A stretch of DNA of 49,482 nucleotides. It comes from an uncultured Sediminibacterium sp. GTDB lineage: Bacteria > Bacteroidota > Bacteroidia > Chitinophagales > Chitinophagaceae. The notes under the pieces are model-generated. The model was not told the DNA's origin, ran no database searches, and saw only the letters and a list, made by a program, of their open reading frames with translations. Location: the NCBI GenBank assembly GCA_937911175.1, contig CALDSE010000022.1, forward strand, positions 1 to 49,482, read 5' to 3'. Position 1 is the first letter of the stretch. Every line of letters starts with the position of its first letter. The position numbers and the translations under genes were made by a program. Below are positions 35,157 through 42,968 of this stretch, piece by piece.

Positions 35157-36133
35157 TTCTCTAGTCCCAATAATTTTTTTCCAAGATCATTAAGTACTGC
35201 AGTTTCATATTTTGTTTGCTCCCAATTCCTTGGATCGCCAGGGAAGGCGTAACCTTCTGGTGCAATTCTATGTTTCCAAGAATTCACTCTCCACTCTGTT
35301 AAAGCCTCATTATTTTCTTCTGCTGGCATCATAGATAAATATTGAGCGATACGCACTTTGTCTGTACTATTATTCGCTCTAATACCATGTGGTTCTAAAC
35401 TATTAAAAATTAATAAGTCACCTGCTTCTAATTTTACTTTAGTAGGCGTGAATGCAGAAGTATCTGGTTTAAATCTATCTCTGTCTTCTGGTTGTGTTAG
35501 TTTCCAAGTATCATAGGTTCTATATAATTCTGGAATACATTGAAAGCCTCCCATGTTTTCATCATTTTGATCGGCTAAGGCTAATACACCTTGCACATTC
35601 ACTGGTTTTGTTTCTGGATCATAATCCCAATGAATAAATGCTTTGTATTCATGACCTGGTCTGATAGGGAAATTTAAATTCGCTCTATCTATAGATACCC
35701 ATAATTTTTCTGTACCCCAAATATCAACAAAGGCATCATACACTTTTTGCATTTGACGATTGTTCCATAAATGTTGGTTATTATAACATTCAACCATACC
35801 TGTACCCGCAAGCTCTTTCATTTTCATTTCAGCTCTTGGTGCAGTGTACCATGTTTCTTTATTATTAGGGTCCTTCTCTTCAAACTCCCACAAAAAATTT
35901 GCAGTAGCCAAGGCTTGTTCACGTGGCACTGCATTTTTAATTACAATATATCCATTGTGTTTCCAGAAGGTCCAATCTTCTTCACTTAATACGCGAAGTG
36001 GTTTACCATTCGTACGGTTGTTTAAACTAGTCGCACTGCTTTTTGCAGTGGATGGGTTTCCAGGTATGTCCTTGTGTGCATTGTTAGGCACCATTGTAGG
36101 TACCATATTGGGCACCATTGATTTGTTTTCCAT
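35150..36133 (-). CDS. PhyH-type Fe(II)/2-oxoglutarate dioxygenase
   Basis: This encodes a 327-residue cytoplasmic protein. The phytanoyl-CoA dioxygenase fold has its iron triad HxD at H168/D170 (FIHWDYD) and H249 (EPHGIRANN), with R261 positioned to hold 2-oxoglutarate. EEDWTFWKHNGYIVIKNAVP is the usual domain start (about 50-70). It hydroxylates an unknown small molecule. The first 45 residues are low complexity, with three MVPx units (residues 6-17) encoded by near-repeats at 36083-36118; several in-frame ATGs there leave the exact start open. It is the first gene of a three-gene operon, divergent from an AraC regulator. Confidence 0.93.
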   Translation of the reverse strand: MENKSMVPNMVPTMVPNNAHKDIPGNPSTAKSSATSLNNRTNGKPLRVLSEEDWTFWKHNGYIVIKNAVPREQALATANFLWEFEEKDPNNKETWYTAPRAEMKMKELAGTGMVECYNNQHLWNNRQMQKVYDAFVDIWGTEKLWVSIDRANLNFPIRPGHEYKAFIHWDYDPETKPVNVQGVLALADQNDENMGGFQCIPELYRTYDTWKLTQPEDRDRFKPDTSAFTPTKVKLEAGDLLIFNSLEPHGIRANNSTDKVRIAQYLSMMPAEENNEALTEWRVNSWKHRIAPEGYAFPGDPRNWEQTKYETAVLNDLGKKLLGLEKW

Positions 36134-36197
36134 AGCATTCGTATTTAGTTTGATAAAGTAAATGTACAGTTTCTATGGGGCTAACCATTTTCCCTAA

Positions 36198-36207
36198 ATT
36201 GGCCAAT
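36198..36207. promoter_or_regulatory. Palindromic operator candidate between PhyH operon and AraC gene
   Basis: ATTGGCCAAT is a perfect 10-bp palindrome about midway in the 157-base divergent gap (36134-36290). It could bind the AraC-type regulator encoded next to it. Confidence 0.3.
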
Positions 36208-36290
36208 ATTTGCTCTATTTTGATAAATTATTGTTATTTTAGGGTCAAAGTTAGTTATTATAGTTGTAATTACAAGTTATTCCCTTTGAG

Positions 36291-37139
36291 ATGAAATTAA
36301 GTTTAGAAAATATTAAACCCGACGAAGGCAGTTCCTTTAAAATACTTTTAACCCCCAAGTTGAATGAAATTTATTACTGGCATTTTCATCCAGAAATAGA
36401 ACTTGTTTATGTTGAAGCAGAAAAAGGAATTAGACATATTGGTGATCATATTTGTACTTATGAAGGAAGCGACTTAGCCTTAATAGGTTCTTATATTCCA
36501 CATTTAAATTTTGATTATGGTGTAAAAACAACTGTTGAAACGGTGGTGGTACAGTTTAGACAAAATTTTTATGAAGACGCATTTTATAAGCAACCCGAGA
36601 TGCAAGCCATTTATGATTTATTTGAAAGAGCTAAAACAGGTATTGCTTTTTATGGTGAAACAAAAAAGATGGCTGGCGAATTATTAAAAAAATTAACTGG
36701 GCTATCTGCCTTTGATCAGCTACTATTATTAATTCAAGTTTTTCAACAATTAGCAACAAGTAAAGAATATACTTCATTAAATACACGCCCCATTGCTTCT
36801 CATGCAGTTATCAAGGAGCAAGAAAGAATGCATCAAATTTATAAATTTGTAGAAGCTAATTTTCAAAAGCCTATCAAGATTATTGAAATAGCAAGGGTTG
36901 TAAGTTTATCTGAGGCGGCCTTTTGCAGATATTTTAAAAAATCGACTAAACTTACTTATACCGATTTTGTAAATCAATATCGAGTAAACCATGCAAAAAA
37001 ATTATTGATGCAAAATGCCAATGTAACAGAAGCCTGTTATGATACTGGTTTTGAAAGCCTCTCTTATTTCAATAAAATATTTAAAAAAATAACTGGAGAA
37101 AACCCTTCAGCTTATCGAAAAAGAAAAATTAATTTCTAA
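36291..37139 (+). CDS. AraC-family regulator with cupin sensor
   Basis: This encodes a 282-residue protein. Residues 1-130 form a cupin-like beta-barrel (YYWHFHPEIELVYVEAEKG, IGSYIPHLN), the usual small-molecule sensor. Residues 185-282 form the AraC double helix-turn-helix: MHQIYKFVEANFQKPIKIIEIARVVSLSEAAFCRYFKK, then VTEACYDTGFESLSYFNKIFKKITGENPSAYR. It lies divergent to the PhyH/reductase/Dabb operon and just upstream of the secreted glycosidase-like gene on the same strand, so either may be its target. Glycan-metabolite sensing is the commonest job of this layout. Confidence 0.94.
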   Translation: MKLSLENIKPDEGSSFKILLTPKLNEIYYWHFHPEIELVYVEAEKGIRHIGDHICTYEGSDLALIGSYIPHLNFDYGVKTTVETVVVQFRQNFYEDAFYKQPEMQAIYDLFERAKTGIAFYGETKKMAGELLKKLTGLSAFDQLLLLIQVFQQLATSKEYTSLNTRPIASHAVIKEQERMHQIYKFVEANFQKPIKIIEIARVVSLSEAAFCRYFKKSTKLTYTDFVNQYRVNHAKKLLMQNANVTEACYDTGFESLSYFNKIFKKITGENPSAYRKRKINF

Positions 37140-37235
37140 AAATATTATTAATTCATATCTAAACCTATGAATTATTTCGTAAATTTCTATTCATAAAATA
37201 GTGATATAAATCATAAACATTTTAAAAAAGCCAAG

Positions 37236-39371
37236 ATGAAAACATTAATTATACTCTTATTCCTGAGCCCCTTGGTATCAGAGGCCCAGCAAGCAGATTG
37301 GCTTATAAAACCTACTGAAAAGAAGGCTAGTATTTTCATTAAAAACAAGCAACTCATTTTAGACAATGGCTTGGTTAGACGCGTATTTTTATTAGATCCC
37401 AATGTGAGTTGTATAAGTTATACGAACTTAAGTAGTGGTCAAGAATTATTAAGAAGTATTGAGCCCGAGGCAAGACTAGTATTCAACGGAACATCTTATA
37501 ATGTTGGCGGACTAAGTGGGCAGAAAGAAAAAGCTTATTTAAGATTAGAAGTAGAAAATAATTTACAAAAAAAAGATTCCGATTTTGTTTTTACAAACTA
37601 TAGTATTTCCGATATCAAACCCTTTATTCATTGGAAGCCTACTACTTGGTTAACGAATCCGAATCAAGCCAAGGGTAAAACAGTAACACTTGAATTTATT
37701 TCAAATTTACCTGCTTTAAAAAATATAATGGTTCAAGTACATTATGAATTGTATGATGGCCTTCCTTTAATGACCAAATGGGTCTCTGTAGAAAACAAAT
37801 CATCAGCTTCTATTAAAATAAATAGAGTCGTAAATGAAGTACTGGGTTTAGTAGAAGAAGAAAGCGCGGTGGTGGGTAAGCCGGAAGAAATGAAAAAACA
37901 ACATGGTATTTATTTTGAAACGAATTATGCATTTAACAATGCCATGCGTTATGATATTAGCGATCAAACCACGCATTGGAAAACCGATTTGAGTTATACT
38001 TCACAAGTGAACTATAATTTTGAAACACCTTGTTTATTAGAGATATACCCTGAAAAGGCGCCTGGTATTGTCTTAGCGCCGAATGAAGTTTTTAAATCGG
38101 TACGTACGAATGAATTATTAATGGATAGTTATGACCGCCAAAGAAGAGGATTGATGTTAAAACAAATGTATAGAACCATTGCACCTTGGACAACGCAGAA
38201 TCCTATATTTATGCATTTGGTAAGTAAAAACGACCAAGAAGTAATAAATGCTATTGACCAATGCGTGGCCACAGGCTATGAGGCAGTTATTTTAAGTTTT
38301 GGAAGTCATCTAGAAATGGAAGATACAACGACTGCGAATTTAAATAGATGGAAGGCCTTAGCGAAGTATGCACATGATCATAAAATTTTATTAGGGGGCT
38401 ATTCATTGTTTAGTAGCAGACGCATTAGTGATGAAGATGATGTAGTAGATATTAAAACAGGAAAACCCGGCGGCGCTTTTTTTGGAAATGCGCCTTGCTT
38501 TGGAAGTAAATGGGGACTGGCGTATAGAGATAAAATAAAAAACTTTTTCTCTTATACTGGTTTTGATATTTGGGAAAATGACGGCCCTTATCCTGGAGAT
38601 GTTTGCGCTTCAACAAAACATCCAGGGCATTTAGGGTATGATGATTCTCAGTGGAAACAAATGGAAATACAAAAAGGTTTATACCACTCGTTGAATGAAA
38701 GTGGTGTATATATTAATGCACCAGATTGGTATTTTTTAGATGGCACGCATAAAATAGCTTTAGGATATAGAGAGGTTAACTTTTCTTTGCCTCGTCCTCA
38801 ACAAAAAATTATTAATCGTCAAAATATTCATGATGGTACTTTAGAGAAAATTCCTTCAATGGCCTGGGGCTTTGTGCCGCTCACTAAATACCAAGGAGGT
38901 GGGCCAGAAGCAGTGCTAGAGCCACTAAGCGAGCATTTAAACGATTACGAACAGTTAATGATGCAATACTATGGCGCTGGTGTGCAGGCTTGTTATCGCG
39001 GTCCAAGATTATATGATACAGAGACCACCAGACAAATGGTTGCCAAAACTATTCTTTGGTATAAAAAATATCGAAATATTTTAAATGCAGATATGATTCA
39101 ACTACGTCGTGCCGATGGCCGTGACTGGGATGGTTGGATGCATGTGAATCCTGCACTTGCTCAAAAAGGGTTAATGATGTTATTTAATCCAACTCAAGTT
39201 CCAATTACAAGAACCATTTCTCTGCCTTTATATTATACAGGCCTAAGTAAAATAGCTATTATTAAGGATGTAAAAGGAGTTTCGAAAACCTATACATTAA
39301 ACAGAGACTACACTATTAATTTTACTTTTACTATTGCTGCCGATTCCTATAGCTGGTTTCTGATAGAGTAA
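37236..39371 (+). CDS. Secreted glycoside hydrolase-like protein (alpha-galactosidase-like, tentative)
   Basis: This encodes a 711-residue protein with a signal peptide (MKTLIILLFLSPLVSEAQ). Residues about 25-310 look like the beta-sandwich that precedes the barrel in clan GH-D-type glycosidases (LILDNGLVRRVFLLDPN, VQVHYELYDGLPLMTKWVSVENKS). Residues about 320-600 look like a (beta/alpha)8 barrel: ATGYEAVILSFGS, HKILLGGYSLFSS, then FDIWENDGPYPGD with D444, E447 and D449, and INAPDWYFLDGTH. A small beta domain closes the protein. I cannot name the family or assign the catalytic pair with certainty. It follows the AraC gene by 96 bases and meets the cytochrome operon tail to tail, five bases apart. 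Confidence 0.72.
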   Translation: MKTLIILLFLSPLVSEAQQADWLIKPTEKKASIFIKNKQLILDNGLVRRVFLLDPNVSCISYTNLSSGQELLRSIEPEARLVFNGTSYNVGGLSGQKEKAYLRLEVENNLQKKDSDFVFTNYSISDIKPFIHWKPTTWLTNPNQAKGKTVTLEFISNLPALKNIMVQVHYELYDGLPLMTKWVSVENKSSASIKINRVVNEVLGLVEEESAVVGKPEEMKKQHGIYFETNYAFNNAMRYDISDQTTHWKTDLSYTSQVNYNFETPCLLEIYPEKAPGIVLAPNEVFKSVRTNELLMDSYDRQRRGLMLKQMYRTIAPWTTQNPIFMHLVSKNDQEVINAIDQCVATGYEAVILSFGSHLEMEDTTTANLNRWKALAKYAHDHKILLGGYSLFSSRRISDEDDVVDIKTGKPGGAFFGNAPCFGSKWGLAYRDKIKNFFSYTGFDIWENDGPYPGDVCASTKHPGHLGYDDSQWKQMEIQKGLYHSLNESGVYINAPDWYFLDGTHKIALGYREVNFSLPRPQQKIINRQNIHDGTLEKIPSMAWGFVPLTKYQGGGPEAVLEPLSEHLNDYEQLMMQYYGAGVQACYRGPRLYDTETTRQMVAKTILWYKKYRNILNADMIQLRRADGRDWDGWMHVNPALAQKGLMMLFNPTQVPITRTISLPLYYTGLSKIAIIKDVKGVSKTYTLNRDYTINFTFTIAADSYSWFLIE

Positions 39372-39376
39372 ACCAA

Positions 39377-41515
39377 CTAGTTTAAAAATAATTCATCTAC
39401 AAATATCCAGCCAGGGGTTCCTTTACCCGGATGCCAGGTAGGTAATTTTTTCAAATTCAATAAAGTAAACCTATAATATTTATAGGCAGGGCCTGCTGGA
39501 ATACTGCAACTAAATGATTTATTTTCTCTAACTACATCTGTTTCTTTTAAGGAAGGGAAGCGAGCTTCATTTAATTTTTTAAATTCTTTGCCATCATTAC
39601 TTCCTTCTATCATGATTGATAAGATAGGAAAGATATAGGATCCGTTATCTACAAAGGCATTAAAATGTGCTTCCTGTAAAGGCCTAGCTTGTTTAAAGCC
39701 AATCACAAATTTCATCGTGGTATCTCTGTAAGCTAGCCACTTACCATTAGAAAAATTTTGTTCCCCTAATTCATAGTCAATAAGGGTTTTAGCGCCTGTG
39801 CCTGGATATTTTTTGTCCGGGTTGGTTACAAAATAAATAGTGTCCGGATGTATTTCCGATTTATAAAAAGTTTTTTGAACCATATCACTACTAAACCAAC
39901 CTGGCTTGAAAGCCTTTGTTTTTAAAATGGTGTTTTTAGTAAAACGTAATTTTTTAGTATAGATAGGACTTGTAAGACTGTCTGGATCTGAACCATCTGT
40001 AGTATATCTCACTACAGTACCTTTTAAAAAATGTTTCACTACCACATCTAAGCTAGTAACAATGATAGAAGAGTCTTGATCAATAATGGGGCTGGTTAAT
40101 TTGATAATTTCTGCATCTAAATTATCGCCAATAATTATTTTAACTTTTTTATTGTTAGCCATTAATTGTTGAAATTCTTTTTCACTGGAATAATTAGTCC
40201 AAATATTAATTTCTGTAAATGGCGCCTTCTCTAAAAACTTGGCTAAAGTACTTTGATTTACATCCATTCCACAAATAGATAAGTTTTTTAAACTAGTAAT
40301 AGTTTTAAGCGGCTGCAAGTCGTTTAAAGTTAATTTAGTGTAATTTAAATTTAATTTTTTAAGTTTTGTGAATTGTAAAATAATGGCAAGGTCTTCTTTA
40401 GTGATAGGCATGCCTTGCATATTAAGACTTACAATTTTATCTTTAATTTTTTCTAAGTTCTTTAACTGCTCTATTTTATAAAAAGAACCTTGAAAAAAAT
40501 TGACGGCTATTTCCTCAGAGCCACTAAATAAATAATTCACAGTTAGGTAGTTGCTGTTGTACTGTTTTAAATCGGGTGCGTTATTTCCGTTATCCCCACT
40601 ACCTTTTGTAGGTGCTTTATAGGCCATCGCAAGTATGGCTAGGCTATCTGTTTTAGCAAGCTCGCTTATTTTTTTGGTAAAATTCCCGCCGGCTTTTACC
40701 CATTTATTGAGTAGGGTTAATTCCTCTAAAGTCAATTGCAGCTTGTCAATTGGAGGCATATGCTTTTCATCTGTATTCGGTAAATGTATTCTTTGTAAGA
40801 TTTGAGCTTCTTCATTTTGTATACCATTTAATATACTTCCATTTTTACCTCCTTTGATAATGAGTTCAGGACTTTGTAATTGCAATTGTCCCTTTACTTT
40901 ATCTGGACCATGACAGCTTACACATTTTTGAGCCAGGATGGGCGCTATGGCTTTTTCGTAAACAGTTAAACTAGAATCAACGGTCTTTACTTCTTCAGCT
41001 AGTTTTACTTCAGGACTAGGAATAGACAAAGCATTTTCTCCATGCGTTAATATAGCACCCTGGTGGGTAAAAAATAATAGCACCAACAAATACGTAAGGG
41101 CAATTATTTTTTGAATGCTAGTAGCAATATTTTTTAGGTAAATAAGTCCCCAGCTTATGAGTGCAATAGATAGGCCTCCCCATTTATGTAAATTTAAAGT
41201 GTCGGTATCATAAGCATCTTGCTTAGATAAAAACAATCCCAATAAGGCTACCATGGATGCCATGAGGGCATTACCTACTAGCACTAATTTTTCTGTACTT
41301 TCTGCTAGCTTATTATTTTGAAAAAAAACTAAATAAATAACAATCGCAATACCTAATACAATTGGAAAATGTAAAACCAAGGGATGTAGTTTGCCGAACC
41401 ATAGTAAAATAGTATTGGATTTACTTGCTTCACTATAAATGGCTAGGAGTAATAGTAGTGGATTTAAAAAACAAACACACCATTCCCCCCATTGACTCAG
41501 TTTTTTACTATCCAT
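39377..41515 (-). CDS. Multidomain membrane cytochrome: DUF2231-like, PSCyt1, LRR, Fn3-associated and discoidin-like domains
   Basis: This encodes a 712-residue protein. Residues 10-158 hold about five hydrophobic helices with the DUF2231-like motif LHPLVLHFPI (H44, H49) plus H110 and H158, possible haem b ligands. C198-V-S-C-H202 is a c-type haem site of Planctomycete type (PSCyt1), with MPP as probable Met-ligand region. About 355-470 is leucine-rich (LKKLNLNYTKLTLNDLQPLKTITSLKNLSICG). About 480-560 is an Fn3-associated/chitobiase C-terminal-like domain (VVRYTTDGSDPDSLTSPIYTK). The end (580-712) is discoidin-like. It is the last gene of the operon, two bases after the DUF1501 gene. Function is unknown. 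Confidence 0.85.
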   Translation of the reverse strand: MDSKKLSQWGEWCVCFLNPLLLLLAIYSEASKSNTILLWFGKLHPLVLHFPIVLGIAIVIYLVFFQNNKLAESTEKLVLVGNALMASMVALLGLFLSKQDAYDTDTLNLHKWGGLSIALISWGLIYLKNIATSIQKIIALTYLLVLLFFTHQGAILTHGENALSIPSPEVKLAEEVKTVDSSLTVYEKAIAPILAQKCVSCHGPDKVKGQLQLQSPELIIKGGKNGSILNGIQNEEAQILQRIHLPNTDEKHMPPIDKLQLTLEELTLLNKWVKAGGNFTKKISELAKTDSLAILAMAYKAPTKGSGDNGNNAPDLKQYNSNYLTVNYLFSGSEEIAVNFFQGSFYKIEQLKNLEKIKDKIVSLNMQGMPITKEDLAIILQFTKLKKLNLNYTKLTLNDLQPLKTITSLKNLSICGMDVNQSTLAKFLEKAPFTEINIWTNYSSEKEFQQLMANNKKVKIIIGDNLDAEIIKLTSPIIDQDSSIIVTSLDVVVKHFLKGTVVRYTTDGSDPDSLTSPIYTKKLRFTKNTILKTKAFKPGWFSSDMVQKTFYKSEIHPDTIYFVTNPDKKYPGTGAKTLIDYELGEQNFSNGKWLAYRDTTMKFVIGFKQARPLQEAHFNAFVDNGSYIFPILSIMIEGSNDGKEFKKLNEARFPSLKETDVVRENKSFSCSIPAGPAYKYYRFTLLNLKKLPTWHPGKGTPGWIFVDELFLN

Positions 41516-41517
41516 AC

Positions 41518-42963
41518 TTAACTTATAATTTCATTGACCACTTTACCTGCTACATCCGTTAAGCGGTAGCGTCTTCCTTGGTGTTTAAATGTAAATTTTT
41601 CGTGATCGACACCCATTAAATGCATAACGGTTGCATGAAAATCATGCACATGCACGGGTAAGGAATTTATATTGTATCCAAAATCATCGGTTTCTCCAAA
41701 TACACCTGGCTTCACACCACCGCCTGCCATCCAAATAGTAAAGGCTCTTGGATGATGGTCTCTACCATAATTATCTTTGCTAAGTGCTCCTTGACAATAA
41801 TTGGTTCTTCCAAATTCACCACCCCAGATAACTAAAGTTTCATCTAATAATCCTCTTTGTTTTAAATCTTTTATTAATGCAGCAGAAGGTCTGTCTACAT
41901 CTTTACATTGACCCACAATTTCTGCAGGTAAATTACCATGTGAGTCCCAACCTTGATGATACAACTGCACAAAGCGTACTCCATTTTCTGAAAGCTTTCT
42001 AGCTAATAAACAATTGGCTGCATAAGTACCTGGTGCTAAACAATCTGGTCCATACATTTTTACAATGGACTCTGGTTCATTTTGTAAAGAAGTAATTTCT
42101 GGTACCGCCATTTGCATACGATAGGCTAGTTCATATTGCTGAATTTTTGTTACAATTTCTGGATCTCCAATATTATTATAAGCTTCTTGATTTAGCGATG
42201 CAATCTCATCTAAAATTTTTCTCTTGTCTCCTCTATCAATAAATTCAGGATCGGTTAAATATTTTACAGGCTCTTCTCCACTACTAAACTGTACTCCTTG
42301 ATGTATAGAATCTAAAAAACCATTATTCCATAATTTAGAATACACACCTTGTCCATTTCCTTTTCCTTTACTTAATAAAACACAGAAAGCAGGCAGGTTT
42401 TTATTTTCACTTCCTAAACCATAGCTTACCCAAGAACCCATGCTAGGGCGGTTTCCCACTTGTGCACCTGTTTGGAAAAAAGTAAGTGCAGGATCGTGGT
42501 TAATGGCTTCGGTGTACATACTTCTGATAATACATAGCTCGTCGCTCATGCTGGCAATATGCGGAATAGATTCACTAAACCATCCACCGTTCGCCCCGTG
42601 TTGTGCAAAATTAAATTTAGTTCCTGCTAAGGGAAATTTAGCTTGGTCTGCAGTCATACCTGTTAACCTTTGTCCATTGCGAATACTTGCAGGTAATTCT
42701 TCTCCATGCATTTTTTGTAGCATGGGCTTGTAATCATATAAGTCTAATTGTGAAGGAGCTCCATTTTGGAATAAATAAATAACACGCTTTGCTTTAGGTG
42801 CAAAGTGCGGAAGTACATTGGCAAATAAGTCTTCTTCATTGCTAGCATCAAAAATGCCCGGTACCATTAAGGAGCCTAGGGCAAGTCCACCAATACCTAA
42901 ACTCAGTTTAGATAAAAATTTTCTTCTATTTTGATTTAAGCCATGTTCTAAAAATTCATTCAT
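41518..42963 (-). CDS. DUF1501 protein (Tat-exported, sulfatase/phosphatase-like fold)
   Basis: This encodes a 481-residue protein with a twin-arginine-like signal (NRRKFL at 12-17, then LSLGIGGLALGSLMVPG). The DUF1501 pattern is plain: VIYLFQNGAPSQLDLYDYKP, HGANGGWFSESIPHIA, SMYTEAINHDPALTFFQTG, GRPSMGSWVSYGLGSENK-type segment, LYHQGWDSHGNL, VIWGGEFGRTNYCQG, GRDHHPRAFTIWMAGGGVKPG and HDFHATVMHLMG. DUF1501 is related to alkaline phosphatase/sulfatase folds, with many His and Asp that could hold metals. Biochemical function is not established. It starts five bases after the DUF1549/1553 gene; the two almost always travel together. Confidence 0.94.
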   Translation of the reverse strand: MNEFLEHGLNQNRRKFLSKLSLGIGGLALGSLMVPGIFDASNEEDLFANVLPHFAPKAKRVIYLFQNGAPSQLDLYDYKPMLQKMHGEELPASIRNGQRLTGMTADQAKFPLAGTKFNFAQHGANGGWFSESIPHIASMSDELCIIRSMYTEAINHDPALTFFQTGAQVGNRPSMGSWVSYGLGSENKNLPAFCVLLSKGKGNGQGVYSKLWNNGFLDSIHQGVQFSSGEEPVKYLTDPEFIDRGDKRKILDEIASLNQEAYNNIGDPEIVTKIQQYELAYRMQMAVPEITSLQNEPESIVKMYGPDCLAPGTYAANCLLARKLSENGVRFVQLYHQGWDSHGNLPAEIVGQCKDVDRPSAALIKDLKQRGLLDETLVIWGGEFGRTNYCQGALSKDNYGRDHHPRAFTIWMAGGGVKPGVFGETDDFGYNINSLPVHVHDFHATVMHLMGVDHEKFTFKHQGRRYRLTDVAGKVVNEIIS

Positions 42964-42968
42964 ACTAT

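Noticed and set aside
35771..36161. Plus-strand frames opposite the PhyH gene
   Set aside because: They overlap a clear dioxygenase gene and show no family pattern.
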